DNA of 64,000 nucleotides from JB111 sp052093225 (GCA_052093225.1 JBQDDG010000001.1:50316-114315); one strand, 5' to 3'. Positions 8,346 to 17,567 are shown, counted from the stretch's first letter. Notes: a model not told the origin generated them from the sequence alone. Translations and numbers: made by a program.

Positions 8346-8444
8346 ATGGGATCTGTCGTCAAGAAGCGCCGTAAGCGGATGTCGAAGAAGAAGCACCGCA
8401 AGCTGCTGCGCAAGACGCGCCACCAGCGCCGCAACAAGAAGTGA
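8346..8444 (+). CDS. Small-subunit ribosomal protein bS22
   Basis: 32-residue, extremely basic peptide (MGSVVKKRRKRMSKKKHR and onward) that matches the AURKAIP1/COX24-like actinobacterial protein found as bS22 in mycobacterial ribosome structures, where it binds small-subunit rRNA near the decoding region. More than half of the residues are Lys or Arg. The start has a GAGG ribosome site. The stop overlaps the GTG start of the next gene (GTGA), so the glutaredoxin-like gene is probably translated by coupling. Confidence 0.93.
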   Translation: MGSVVKKRRKRMSKKKHRKLLRKTRHQRRNKK

Positions 8445-8833
8445 TCTTCCGCTTCAGACGTCGATCGAGCCCGGGCCCCGATGGGGTACCGGGTTCGTCG
8501 CGTTCCGGGGGCGGTGTCGCCGCGGCCCCCGAGGCGTGGCTCGGGGCGCCGGAGGGTGACGAGGCGTCGCCCGACGGCGGTGCTCCGGGAGGCGCCTCGC
8601 CGCGCCTCGAGGTGGTCTCGCGCGCCGGGTGCCACCTGTGCGAGCGGACGGCGGAGCAGCTCGCCCCGGTCGCCGAGCGGTACGGCGCGGCCCTCGTCCT
8701 CCTCGACGTCGATGCGGACCCCGCGCTCGCGCACCTCTCCGAGCACGTGCCGGTCGTGCGGCTCGACGGCGTCGAGGTCGACCGCCTGATGGTCGACGTG
8801 GCGGCGGTCGAGCGGGCCCTCGCCCGGCGCTGA
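8441..8833 (+). CDS. Glutaredoxin-like protein (DUF836 type)
   Basis: 130 residues. The last 75 form a small thioredoxin-fold domain: LEVVSRAGCHLCERTAEQL carries the CxxC pair near residues 64-67, then a strand with VLLDVDADP and the cis-proline region HVPVVRLDG. The first 55 residues are Gly/Ser/Pro-rich and look disordered. GTG overlaps the bS22 stop by four bases. Function is probably thiol-disulfide exchange in the cytoplasm; the partner is unknown. An inner start just before the domain is possible, but no better ribosome site is visible. Confidence 0.78.
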   Translation: MIFRFRRRSSPGPDGVPGSSRSGGGVAAAPEAWLGAPEGDEASPDGGAPGGASPRLEVVSRAGCHLCERTAEQLAPVAERYGAALVLLDVDADPALAHLSEHVPVVRLDGVEVDRLMVDVAAVERALARR

Positions 8834-8856
8834 CCGCGCGCTCGCTGCAGGCAGGT

Positions 8857-8900
8857 ACGACGACGGCCGGCCACCCCGTGGGGTGACCGGCCGTCGTCGT
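8857..8900. terminator. Bidirectional hairpin, glutaredoxin-like gene / YceI gene
   Basis: 21-base arms (ACGACGACGGCCGGCCACCCC and its complement with one mismatch) separated by two bases, between the convergent ends of the glutaredoxin-like and YceI genes. Confidence 0.75.
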
Positions 8901-8938
8901 GCGCGGCGCTGGGCGCCGTCAGCTTCGAGGCGTCAGGC

Positions 8939-9484
8939 TCAGGCCTGCTCGGCCGGCGGGACGGCCTCGACCTCGATGGTGATGTTGACCTTGTCCGAGA
9001 CGAGCACGCCGCCGGTCTCGAGCGCGGCGTTCCACGTGAGGTCGAACTCCTTGCGGGAGATCGTGGTGGTGGCGGAGAAGCCGATGCGGTCCTGGCCGAA
9101 CGGGTCGGTGGCCGCGCCGTTGAACTCCACGGCGAGCGCGACGGGCTTGGTCACGCCGTTGAGCGTGAGGTCGCCGTTGAGCGTGAACTCGGGGGCGTCG
9201 CCGTCGACCGAGGTCGAGACGAAGGTCCACTCCGGGTTGTTCTCCGCGTCCCAGAAGTCGGCCGAGCGCAGGTGGTTGTCGCGGTTCTCGTCCTTGGTGT
9301 CGACGGACGCGGACCTGATGGTCACGTTGGCGGTCGACGCGGCGATGTCCTCGGCGACGACGAGCTCGCCGGCGAAGTCGGTGAACTGGCCGCGGACCTT
9401 CGAGATGCCCGCGTGGCGGACGGTGAAGCCGACCTCGGAGTGCGAGGGCTCGATGGTGTAGGTGCCGGCGGGGATGTTCGACAT
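8939..9484 (-). CDS. YceI-family lipid-binding protein
   Basis: 181 residues of a lipocalin-like YceI beta barrel, a family that binds long isoprenoid or amide lipids. Visible family features are the opening YTIEPSHSEVGFTVRHAGISKVRGQF (split here as the first two strands), TVDTKDENRDNHLRSADFW-like segment as VDTKDENRDNHLRS, and LTLNGVTKPV. There is no signal peptide, so it is cytoplasmic. The ATG at 9484 has a GGAGGAAGC ribosome site. It is divergent from a MarR regulator across a 151-base AT-richer gap, which suggests control by that protein. A link to the quinone genes nearby is only a guess. Confidence 0.93.
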   Translation of the reverse strand: MSNIPAGTYTIEPSHSEVGFTVRHAGISKVRGQFTDFAGELVVAEDIAASTANVTIRSASVDTKDENRDNHLRSADFWDAENNPEWTFVSTSVDGDAPEFTLNGDLTLNGVTKPVALAVEFNGAATDPFGQDRIGFSATTTISRKEFDLTWNAALETGGVLVSDKVNITIEVEAVPPAEQA

Positions 9485-9527
9485 GCTTCCTCCGTGTGGT
9501 TCGCGCCGACGCGGTGCCGGCGAAGAT

Positions 9528-9549
9528 GTTGAATCCTGAACGATTGAAC
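9528..9549. promoter_or_regulatory. Candidate MarR operator between yceI and marR
   Basis: Imperfect palindrome GTTGAA-N10-TTGAAC in an AT-rich island (about 9523-9571) that stands out from the GC-rich surroundings. TTTACA on the minus strand and TTGAAC on the plus strand could be -35 elements for the two divergent genes. The arrangement fits an autoregulated MarR divergon. Confidence 0.45.
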
Positions 9550-9635
9550 TGTAAACTACATTGCGACGGCGACGCAAGTGTCGACGCCCGACGCAGGATG
9601 TGACCCGCGCCCCGGGTCCAGGATGGAGGAACGCG

Positions 9636-10175
9636 ATGAACACGCGATGGCTGACGCTCGACCAGCAGCGTTCCTGGCGGCTCTTCCTGCGTGCCTCCGC
9701 CCAGGTGCTCGAGGACGTCAACCACGACCTCACCTCGGGTTCCGACCTGTCCCTCTCGGAGTACGAGGTGCTCGTCCGGCTCTCCGAGGCTCCCGACCGT
9801 ACCCGGCGGATGTCCTCGCTCGCAGAGGACCTCGTCCACTCGCGCTCGCGGCTGACCCACACCGTGCGACGCCTCGAGGGGGAGGGGTACGTCGAGCGGC
9901 GCAACAACTGCGAGGACCGCCGCGGGGTCAACGCCCACCTCACCGAGAAGGGTCTCGAGCGGCTCGCCGAGGCGGCGCCGGGGCACGTCGCCGCGGTCCG
10001 CGCGCGGCTCGTCGAACGGCTGAGCGAGCGCCAGATGGTCGAGCTCGGCCAGATCATGGCGGCGCTGCTCGACGACGACGAGATCGAGCGCGAGGTGGCG
10101 CCGGCACGCCGGCAGCAGGCCGAGGCGGGCGGTACCGCAGGCACCGTCGCCGACGGCGCCCCCGATCCCGCCTGA
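9636..10175 (+). CDS. MarR-family transcriptional regulator
   Basis: 179-residue winged-helix regulator. The DNA-binding domain covers about residues 45-115, with LSLSEYEVLVRLSEA, the recognition helix SRSRLTHTVRRLEGEGYVER and the wing CEDRRGVNAHLTEKG; flanking helices form the dimer interface. The C-terminal 20 residues are Gly/Ala-rich. The ATG at 9636 has GGAGG seven bases before it, and the frame upstream is non-conserved. Divergent pairing with yceI and a palindrome in the gap make yceI the likeliest target. The ligand is unknown. Confidence 0.9.
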   Translation: MNTRWLTLDQQRSWRLFLRASAQVLEDVNHDLTSGSDLSLSEYEVLVRLSEAPDRTRRMSSLAEDLVHSRSRLTHTVRRLEGEGYVERRNNCEDRRGVNAHLTEKGLERLAEAAPGHVAAVRARLVERLSERQMVELGQIMAALLDDDEIEREVAPARRQQAEAGGTAGTVADGAPDPA

Positions 10176-10248
10176 GCGGCACCCCGGGGCCCGCGTGCCA
10201 CGTACCACTCCGCCGCGGGCCCGTGCCCGCGCGGCGCCCGCGGTTTGC

Positions 10249-10254
10249 GACACT
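10249..10254 (+). promoter_or_regulatory. Candidate -10 element of the histidine phosphatase/ccs operon
   Basis: GACACT, six bases (GGGGCC), then the ATG at 10261. It would head the operon running into the cytochrome c maturation genes. Confidence 0.45.
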
Positions 10255-10260
10255 GGGGCC

Positions 10261-11045
10261 ATGCCACGCACCGTCGTCCACCTCCTGCGTCACGGCGAGG
10301 TCCACAACCCCGCCGGCGTCCTCTACGGGCGCCTGCCCGGCTACCACCTCTCCGAGCGTGGGCGGGCGATGGCACGCACGGTGGCGGCCCACCTGCTCGA
10401 GACCGGTCACGACGTGCGACGCGTCGTCGCCTCCCCGCTCGAGCGCGCGCAGGAGACCGCCGCACCCGTCGCGGCCGCCTTCGGGCTCGACGTCGGGACG
10501 GACGACCGTCTCATCGAGGGCGGCAACGCCCTCGAGGGGCTCGTCATCCGGGGGAACCTGGCGGCGCTCGCGCACCCGCGCCGCTGGCCCCTGTACGTCA
10601 ACCCGCTGCGCCCGAGCTGGGGCGAGGCGCACACCGCGATCGCCGCGCGCATGACCGCGGCGATCCGCTCGATCCTTGCCGCGTCCGACGGCGGGGAGGC
10701 GGTGCTCGTCTCCCACCAGCTCCCCATCTGGGTCGTCCGGCTGCTCGTCGAGCGTCGCTCGCTCGCCCACGACCCGCGCCGCCGCGAGTGCGCGCTCGCC
10801 TCCCTGACCTCCCTGCACTTCGAGGAGCGCCGGCTCGTCGGCGTCAGCTACGACGAGCCCGCGGCCGCGCTGGTCGCCGGCGCGAGCGACGTCACGCCCG
10901 GCACCTCGAGCGCCGCCGTCAACACGGGCGCCGCGGAGCGCGACCCGGTCCGCTCCGGCACGCGCACGTCCCCGCCCCTGCCACGGCTCGTCCCCACGCC
11001 CGCCACGGCGGCCTCCGCGGCGACGGCGGAGGAGCAGGTCGAGGC

Positions 11046-11049
<4 letters not shown>
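10261..11049 (+). CDS. Histidine phosphatase (phosphoglycerate mutase-like)
   Basis: 262 residues. The catalytic motif LLRHGEVHN is at residues 9-17 and the second active-site histidine is in VLVSHQLPIW, both diagnostic of the histidine phosphatase superfamily. The last 60 residues are low-complexity Ala/Thr/Pro. The substrate is unknown. It begins the cytochrome c maturation operon: its TGA overlaps the next ATG by four bases. The same pairing occurs in mycobacteria (Rv0525 before the ccs genes), so a link with that pathway is likely but unproven. Confidence 0.88.
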
Positions 11050-11645
<596 letters not shown>

Positions 11646-11647
11646 CG

Positions 11648-12541
11648 ATGGAAGCCGTCGCCTCCGTGGGGGAGGTCGTCACCTCGGGCTCGCTGCTTCT
11701 CGCGGTCCCGCTCGCCCTGCTCGCCGGGCTCGTGTCCTTCTTCTCCCCGTGCGTGCTGCCGCTGCTGCCCGGATATGCGGGTCTGCTCGGCGGCATGGCC
11801 GGGTCGACGACAGCGCGCGCCGCCGCGCCCGCTGCCCGTGGCGTCGGCGCCACCGCAGGGTCGGCTGTGCCCGCCCGCGCAGGCTCCGGGACCTCGGGCG
11901 CGCCGGAGGTCGGCGCCGCGGCCGCGATCGCCCGCAGCGACGCCGCGGCGGCCGACCGTGCACCCGCCCGCCGGGTCGCGCTCGGCGCGGTCCTCTTCGT
12001 CGCCGGGTTCTCCGCCGTCTGGGTCGTCGCCGGTGTCGCGGTCTCCTCGCTCGGGCTGGCGCTCGCACCGGTCCTGCCGACCGTGCTGCGGGTGGCCGGC
12101 GTCGTCGTCATCGTGCTCGGCCTGGCCTTCGTCGGACGGCTGCCGTTCCTCCAGGTCGAGCGCCGCCTCGACGTCGCCCCCCGCGCCGGTCTCGCCGGCG
12201 CGCCCGTCCTCGGTGCCGTCTTCGGGCTCGGCTGGGCCCCCTGCATCGGCCCGACGCTGGCGGCCGTCCTCACCCTCGCGCTCTCGGAGCAGTCCGTCGC
12301 GCGCGGGCTGCTGCTCACCGTCGTCTACTGCCTCGGGCTCGGCGTCCCGTTCGTCCTCGCCGCCGTGGCCGTGGCCCGGTCCGCGCGGGCACTCGCCGCG
12401 CTGCGCCGCCACGCCCGCACCATCCAGGTGGCCGGCGGCATCGTCCTCATCCTGCTCGGCGTCCTCCTCGTCACCGGCGCGTGGGAGTGGATCTCCGGGC
12501 AGCTCCAGGGCCTGGTCGCCGGATGGGTGACGCCCCTGTGA
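11648..12541 (+). CDS. ccdA: Cytochrome c biogenesis membrane protein CcdA
   Basis: 297-residue DsbD/CcdA-type membrane protein that carries electrons from cytoplasmic thioredoxin to the outside thiol reductase. The two reactive cysteines are in FFSPCVLPLLPGY (near residue 38) and LGWAPCIGPTLA (near 199). About six transmembrane segments are evident. Between the first and second lies an Ala/Gly-rich insert of some 60 residues, longer than in typical 240-residue homologues. The stop overlaps the GTG of resB (GTGA). Confidence 0.92.
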   Translation: MEAVASVGEVVTSGSLLLAVPLALLAGLVSFFSPCVLPLLPGYAGLLGGMAGSTTARAAAPAARGVGATAGSAVPARAGSGTSGAPEVGAAAAIARSDAAAADRAPARRVALGAVLFVAGFSAVWVVAGVAVSSLGLALAPVLPTVLRVAGVVVIVLGLAFVGRLPFLQVERRLDVAPRAGLAGAPVLGAVFGLGWAPCIGPTLAAVLTLALSEQSVARGLLLTVVYCLGLGVPFVLAAVAVARSARALAALRRHARTIQVAGGIVLILLGVLLVTGAWEWISGQLQGLVAGWVTPL

Positions 12542-14307
12542 GCACCGACCCCACGAACCTCTCCTCCAAGGAGGGCCAGGGCCGCGCCCGCCCCGGTGCG
12601 AACGCCACCTCGTTGTCCCTGGTGGGCTGGCTGCGGTGGGCGTGGCGCCAGCTGACGTCCATGCGGACGGCGATCCTCCTGCTCCTCCTGCTCGCCCTCG
12701 CCTCCCTGCCGGGGGCGTTCATCCCGCAGCAGACCTCCGACCCCGCCGCCGTCGCCGAGTTCCGCGAGGAACGGCCCGAGCTGGCCGCGTGGTTCGACCG
12801 GGTCGACCTGTTCGACATGTTCGGCTCGGTCTGGTTCCAGACCGTGTACGTGCTGCTGTTCGTCTCGCTCGTGGGCTGCATCGTCCCCCGCATCGGGGTG
12901 CACGTGCGCTCGCTGCGGCACGACCCGCCGAAGGCCCCCAAGCGCCTCACGCGGTTCGTCGGGCACACCGTGCGCGCCGTCCCGGGGCGCACCCCCACCG
13001 AGGTGGCCGAGGCGGCGCGGACCGCGTTGCGGGGCCGCTTCCGGGCGGTCGTGACCTCGAAGGAGGACGGGACCGTGGAGGTCGCCGCCGAGCGCGGCTA
13101 CCTGCGCGAGACCGGCAACATCCTCTTCCACCTCTCGCTGCTCGCCGTCATCGTGGCGTTCGGGCTGGGGCAGATGGTCTCCTACCGCGGCCAGGCGATC
13201 ATCGTCGAGGGGGACAGCTTCTCGAACTCGGTCGTCAGCTACGACACGTTCACGGCCGGCTCGCTCGTGAGCACCGGGTCGCTCGAGCCCTTCGTCCTCA
13301 CGCTCGACGAGTTCTCCTCGGAGTTCACCCTCGATGCCCAGGCGCGGGACTTCCTCGCCGACGTCACCGTCACCGAGGTCGGCGGCGAGCCCCGGCCGGG
13401 CTCGATCGCCGTCAACCACCCCCTCGACATCGACGGCACCCACGTCTACCTCGCCGGCAACGGTTACGCCCCGCGGATCACCGTCACCGACGGCGCGGGC
13501 GAGACCGCCTTCTCCCAGGCCGTCCCGTTCCCTCCGGAGGACGGCGTCTACACCTCCCGCGGCGTCGTCAAGGTGCCGGACGTCTCGGGCGGCCAGGAGC
13601 AGCTCGGCTTCACGGGCACCTTCCTGCCGACGGCGGTCGTCGACTCCGCGGGCACCCCGGTCTCGATCCACCCGCAGCCGGAGGACCCGCTCCTCGTGCT
13701 CACGCTGTGGGCCGGCGATCTCGGTCTCGACGACGGCGTCCCGCAGAACGTCTACGTCCTCGACACCGACGGGATGCGGCAGGTCTACGAACCCGGTCCC
13801 GGCGGGGCCGCGGGCTCGGCCGCCGACGGGCAGTCGCCGCTGACGATCTACCTGCGCCCGGGGGAGACCGTCGAGCTGCCCGAGGGGCTCGGCACGATCA
13901 CGTTCGAGGACCTGCCGCGCTTCGCGGCCCTCGACATGCGCGACGATCCGACGCTGCCGTACCTCCTCGTCGCCTCGATCGCGGCGATGCTCGGCCTGTT
14001 CGGCTCGCTCTTCATCCCGCGCCGCCGCCTGTGGGTGCGGCTGACCGAGGACGGGGACGGGTCCCGGCTCGAGACGGCGGCGCTCGCCCGGGGTGACGAT
14101 CCCGGCACCGAGCGTGAGGTCGAGCGGCTCCTCGCCGCGCTCGGGATCGACGACGAGGCCGACGACGAGGCCGTGCAGGACGGCGCATCTGACGACTCGC
14201 CCGATGCGGCGGGCCGCGACGAGGCCGCGCCCGACGGTGTGACCGACGACTCGCCCGACGGGGCGAGTCCCGACGAGCCCACGACCGACGGTCCACGGGG
14301 GAGCTGA
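12538..14307 (+). CDS. resB: Cytochrome c biogenesis protein ResB
   Basis: 589 residues. ResB is one half of the System II haem transporter/synthetase that attaches haem to apocytochrome c outside the membrane. The start of the domain is typical (LRWAWRQLTSMRTAILLLLL), with transmembrane segments near residues 42-60, 103-123 and 190-210, a large extracytoplasmic domain, and a last membrane helix (YLLVASIAAMLGLFGSLFIP). The C-terminal 90 residues are acidic, Asp/Glu/Ala-rich and probably disordered. GTG at 12538 overlaps the ccdA stop; an ATG 15 bases upstream is an alternative. Confidence 0.92.
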   Translation: MSTDPTNLSSKEGQGRARPGANATSLSLVGWLRWAWRQLTSMRTAILLLLLLALASLPGAFIPQQTSDPAAVAEFREERPELAAWFDRVDLFDMFGSVWFQTVYVLLFVSLVGCIVPRIGVHVRSLRHDPPKAPKRLTRFVGHTVRAVPGRTPTEVAEAARTALRGRFRAVVTSKEDGTVEVAAERGYLRETGNILFHLSLLAVIVAFGLGQMVSYRGQAIIVEGDSFSNSVVSYDTFTAGSLVSTGSLEPFVLTLDEFSSEFTLDAQARDFLADVTVTEVGGEPRPGSIAVNHPLDIDGTHVYLAGNGYAPRITVTDGAGETAFSQAVPFPPEDGVYTSRGVVKVPDVSGGQEQLGFTGTFLPTAVVDSAGTPVSIHPQPEDPLLVLTLWAGDLGLDDGVPQNVYVLDTDGMRQVYEPGPGGAAGSAADGQSPLTIYLRPGETVELPEGLGTITFEDLPRFAALDMRDDPTLPYLLVASIAAMLGLFGSLFIPRRRLWVRLTEDGDGSRLETAALARGDDPGTEREVERLLAALGIDDEADDEAVQDGASDDSPDAAGRDEAAPDGVTDDSPDGASPDEPTTDGPRGS

Positions 14308-14387
14308 CCGACCCCGACCCTGATCCGGCCGGGTGCACAATGGCCGGACCGCGCACCCGACGGGTGCCCCGACCATGAGGACCCTGC

Positions 14388-15401
14388 ATGCCCGAGTCCA
14401 CGCTGGCCCAGATCTCCACCGCGGCGATCTACGGTGCCATCGCCGCGTACGTCGTCGCCCTGCTCGCGTTCGCCGTCGACCTCGCACGGCTCGCCGACTC
14501 GGCCCCGGGCAACCGGCGCTTCGCCCGGGTCGGCATGTCGACGATGACGGCCGGCTTCGCGATCCACCTCGTCGGCGTCGTCACGCGGGCGGTGGCGACC
14601 GAGCGGGTCCCGTGGGCCAACATGTACGAGTTCTCCATCGTCTTCACGCTCGTCGCCGTCGGGCTCTTCCTCCTGCTCAACCGGCAGCGCGACATCCGCT
14701 ACCTCGGCGCGCTCGTCGCGGGACTGATCGTCCTCTCGCTCGGCGTCGCCGTCTCCGTGCTGTACGTGCGGGCCGACGGGATCCCGCCGGCGCTCGACAG
14801 CTACTGGCTGATCATCCACGTCTTCGTCGCCACCCTGGCGGTCGGCGTCCTCGCGCTCGCCGCGGTGCTGTCGCTCGCCCAGCTCCTCCAGGAGCGCTCC
14901 GAGATCGGCCGCAGCAGGCGCCGCGCCGAGGCGCTCGCCGAGACCGGGAGCGAGGCGCTCGTGGGTGCGGGCACGACGACCACGGCCGCCACGCGCGGCA
15001 CGGGGGGAGCGGCCGGGGGCTCGGGCGGTGGCGCCGAGCGCACCGGTTTCGCGGGCTTCCGCGACCGGCTCGCGGAGCGGATGCCGAGCTCCGCCGAACT
15101 CGAGCGGATGGCGTTCCAGCTCATCGCCGTCGGGTTCATGCTGTGGACCTTCACGCTGATCGCCGGCGCCATCTGGGCCGAGCACGCGTGGGGCCGCCCG
15201 TGGGGCTGGGACATCAAGGAGGTCTGGACGCTCCTCATCTGGATCGTTTACGCCGCGTTCCTGCACGCGCGCCTCACGCGTGGCTGGGAGGGCAGGCGCG
15301 CCGCCTACCTCTCGCTCACCGGGTTCGGCCTCATCCTCGGCAACTACTTCATCGTCAACCTGCTGCTCAACTCCCGCCACGCATACTCCGGCATCGGCTA
15401 G
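14388..15401 (+). CDS. ccsB: Cytochrome c biogenesis protein CcsB (ResC)
   Basis: 337 residues, about eight membrane helices. The haem-handling tryptophan-rich motif appears as WGRPWGWDIKEVWTLLIW near residue 266, together with conserved histidines outside the membrane (AIHLVGVV, WLIIHVF, FLHARL). With ResB it forms the cytochrome c synthetase. Between helices 5 and 6 is a cytoplasmic Gly/Thr-rich linker of about 70 residues. The gap to resB is 80 bases, so it may have its own ribosome loading but is probably in the same transcript. Confidence 0.94.
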   Translation: MPESTLAQISTAAIYGAIAAYVVALLAFAVDLARLADSAPGNRRFARVGMSTMTAGFAIHLVGVVTRAVATERVPWANMYEFSIVFTLVAVGLFLLLNRQRDIRYLGALVAGLIVLSLGVAVSVLYVRADGIPPALDSYWLIIHVFVATLAVGVLALAAVLSLAQLLQERSEIGRSRRRAEALAETGSEALVGAGTTTTAATRGTGGAAGGSGGGAERTGFAGFRDRLAERMPSSAELERMAFQLIAVGFMLWTFTLIAGAIWAEHAWGRPWGWDIKEVWTLLIWIVYAAFLHARLTRGWEGRRAAYLSLTGFGLILGNYFIVNLLLNSRHAYSGIG

Positions 15402-15428
15402 ACCGACCGCCGGCTGCGTACGACCCGG

Positions 15429-15995
15429 TCAGGCGGGGGAACCGGGGTTCTCGCGCGGGTCGTCGACGGGGACGCCCCCGCCCGAGCCGTTCGTGCCGTC
15501 CTGGCCGTCCGTCTCGTCCCCTCGCGCGGAGCCCGGCAGGGTGTCGCCATGCTCGGGGCGATCGGCGGGGCGCTCCGGGTCCGCGGGTGCGTCATCGGAC
15601 GTCGCGGCGCCCGCGGCGGCGCCCCACGAGTCCTTCGCGGCGTCGCGCTCGCGCTGACGACGCTCCCGCTCGGTCCGGCGGCGGTCCGCCTCGAGGCGGG
15701 CGAGGAACTCCGGGTCGTCGTCGGGGGCGACGGGGCCCCTGCTCGGCCGACCGGCCGGGGGTGTGCCGGGCGTCCAGGTCCCGGAGGTCCCGCCGCTGCC
15801 GCCCGGCGAGCGCGCGAAGACCTTCGAGAGCAGGATCCATGCCACCGCGCCGATGACTGGCAGGAGCAGGATGAGGATCACCCAGACCGGCTTCGCGATG
15901 CGTGCCGGCACCTTGTCCTCGGGCGTGCGCACGCAGTCGACCAGGGCAAAGACGATGAGGCCGACGGCGACGATGACGGGGACGATGCGGGACAC
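15429..15995 (-). CDS. PLDc_N-domain membrane protein
   Basis: 188 residues. The first 60 contain two membrane helices separated by a short loop (VIVAVGLIVFALVDCVRTPEDKVP, split by the charged loop, then ILILLLPVIGAVAWILL), the phospholipase D nuclease N-terminal domain common in actinobacterial membrane proteins. No HKD phospholipase motif follows; the rest is charged, Arg/Asp/Gly-rich and probably a disordered cytoplasmic tail. The GTG at 15995 begins the domain exactly and has TACCCT six bases upstream. Function unknown. Confidence 0.8.
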   Translation of the reverse strand: MSRIVPVIVAVGLIVFALVDCVRTPEDKVPARIAKPVWVILILLLPVIGAVAWILLSKVFARSPGGSGGTSGTWTPGTPPAGRPSRGPVAPDDDPEFLARLEADRRRTERERRQRERDAAKDSWGAAAGAATSDDAPADPERPADRPEHGDTLPGSARGDETDGQDGTNGSGGGVPVDDPRENPGSPA

Positions 15996-16001
15996 CCTTC
16001 T

Positions 16002-16007
16002 AGGGTA
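16002..16007 (-). promoter_or_regulatory. Candidate -10 element of the PLDc_N gene
   Basis: TACCCT on the minus strand, six bases (AGAAGG), then GTG at 15995. The AGAAGG touches the start codon, too close to act as a ribosome site. Confidence 0.5.
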
Positions 16008-16111
16008 GGTCGGACCCGGGCTGCGCGAGGTGCGGCGGCGCACACGGGAGCGGTGAGCGGCGTCCCACCCGGTGCGGCCCACGGCCGCGGGACCTCCGGG
16101 GCACGCCGTCG

Positions 16112-16117
16112 TAGCCT
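16112..16117 (+). promoter_or_regulatory. Candidate -10 element of the DUF4229 gene
   Basis: TAGCCT, six bases (GGGGCG), then GTG at 16124. Confidence 0.5.
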
Positions 16118-16123
16118 GGGGCG

Positions 16124-16600
16124 GTGGCCATCCTCAAGTACGCGCTCGCGCGCGTCGCGGTCCTGCTCGCCGTCGCCGGGGCGCTCTACCTCCTCGGCGC
16201 TCGCTCCTGGCTGATGTGGCTCGGCGCGCTCGTGCTGGCGGCGATGGTCTCCTACGCGGTGCTCCCGGGCATCAGGGACGACGCCGCGCGCACGCTGGCC
16301 AGGAAGGACGACGGGACGACCCGGGTCGACCACGACGCGGAGGAGGAGGACGCCATGCTCGACGAGGAGACGACGTCGGACGAGGACGCGACCCCGCCGC
16401 ACGCGGGAACCCCTAACGAGGCACCCGTCGACGGTGAGACGTTCGTCGAGCATGCCGAGCCGGGCGGCTCGGGCGACGGAGCCGACGCGGGAGCCGACGT
16501 CGAGCGGGGCGGGTCCTCGCTGGAGAACCTGCCCACGGCGGTCGAGGACGCGCCCACGCACCACTCGAGCGAGGAGTTCGGCGCCCGTCGGCGCGACTGA
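16124..16600 (+). CDS. DUF4229-type membrane protein
   Basis: 158 residues. Two membrane helices fill the first 50 (YALARVAVLLAVAGALYLL and LMWLGALVLAAMVSYAVL), matching the actinobacterial DUF4229 family often found beside menaquinone or cytochrome c genes. After about residue 60 the sequence is strongly acidic and low in complexity. The GTG start lies six bases after TAGCCT. Function unknown. An array of GCCGTTCA octamers begins right after its TGA stop. Confidence 0.82.
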   Translation: MAILKYALARVAVLLAVAGALYLLGARSWLMWLGALVLAAMVSYAVLPGIRDDAARTLARKDDGTTRVDHDAEEEDAMLDEETTSDEDATPPHAGTPNEAPVDGETFVEHAEPGGSGDGADAGADVERGGSSLENLPTAVEDAPTHHSSEEFGARRRD

Positions 16601-16632
16601 GCCGTTCAGCCGTTCAGCCGTTCAGCCGTTCA
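16601..16632 (+). repeat. Tandem octamer array GCCGTTCA next to a stop codon
   Basis: Four perfect copies of GCCGTTCA directly after the DUF4229 stop, in the 53-base gap before the convergent menA end. The unit length equals that of the TGACCCCG array at 4139 but the sequence is unrelated. Confidence 0.95.
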
Positions 16633-16653
16633 GTCGCCGGGCCGGTGGGCCCG

Positions 16654-17526
16654 TCAGCCGAGCGCCAGCCCGGCGCCGAGCAGGATGCCGTAGCCGAGCT
16701 CGAGGAAGCCGGTGTCCCTGAGGACGCCGATGAGGTCGCGGCCCGTGGCGCCGCGCAGCACCGGCGCGCAGCACCGCCACGCGAGGGGGGCCAGTGCGAG
16801 GACGAGGAGCGACCACGGCGCGACGAGCGCGCACGCCACACCCAGAGCGACCGGCACGAGCAGCATCGCCACGTAGGTGCGCCGCGCGGCCCGCTCGCCG
16901 AGCCGGACCGCGAGCGTCTTCTTGCCCGCGGGCGTGTCGGTGGGGATGTCGCGGATGTTGTTGACCATGAGCAGGGCGCACGCGATGAGCCCGACGCCGA
17001 CCGCCGCCACCCACGCGGTCCACGGCAGCGTGGCGGCCTGCGTCCAGGTGGTGCCGAGGGTGGCGACGAGGCCGAAGAACACGAACACGAAGACCTCGCC
17101 GAGGCCCATGTACCCGTACGGGCGGCTGCCGCCCGTGTAGCCCCAGGCGGCGAGCACGCACACCGCGCCGACGGCGAGCAGCCACCACTGGCCGGCGAGC
17201 GCGACGAGCACGAGACCGAGGATCCCGGCGACGCCGAAGCTCGCCAGCGCTGCCGCCCGCACCTTGCCCGGCGCCGCGAGCCCGCCGCCCGTCAGGCGCT
17301 GCGGTCCGGTGCGGAACTCGTCCGTGCCCCGGACGCCGTCGGAGTAGTCGTTGGCGTAGTTCACGCCGATCTGCAGCGCGAGCGCGACCCCGGCGGCCAG
17401 CAGCGCGCGGGGGACCGAGGACGAGCCGATCTGGGCGGCGGCGCCCGTGCCGAGCAGCACCGGCGCGACCGCCGCGGGAAGCGTGCGGGGCCTGGCGCCC
17501 TCGATCCAGTCGGCGACGCTCGCCAT
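16654..17526 (-). CDS. menA: 1,4-dihydroxy-2-naphthoate polyprenyltransferase MenA
   Basis: 290-residue UbiA-family membrane enzyme that attaches the polyprenyl chain to dihydroxynaphthoate to give demethylmenaquinone. The first Mg-diphosphate motif is NYANDYSDGVRGTD (near residue 57) and the second MVNNIRDIPTD (near 188). About eight or nine membrane helices are predicted. It opens the minus-strand men group (menA, menE and, further on, menB). The side chain would come from the synthase encoded after nuoN, 33 kb away. Confidence 0.96.
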   Translation of the reverse strand: MASVADWIEGARPRTLPAAVAPVLLGTGAAAQIGSSSVPRALLAAGVALALQIGVNYANDYSDGVRGTDEFRTGPQRLTGGGLAAPGKVRAAALASFGVAGILGLVLVALAGQWWLLAVGAVCVLAAWGYTGGSRPYGYMGLGEVFVFVFFGLVATLGTTWTQAATLPWTAWVAAVGVGLIACALLMVNNIRDIPTDTPAGKKTLAVRLGERAARRTYVAMLLVPVALGVACALVAPWSLLVLALAPLAWRCCAPVLRGATGRDLIGVLRDTGFLELGYGILLGAGLALG

Positions 17527-17567
17527 GACACCTCCCGATTCCCGGCCCCGGAAGGGCCCGGACGAGG

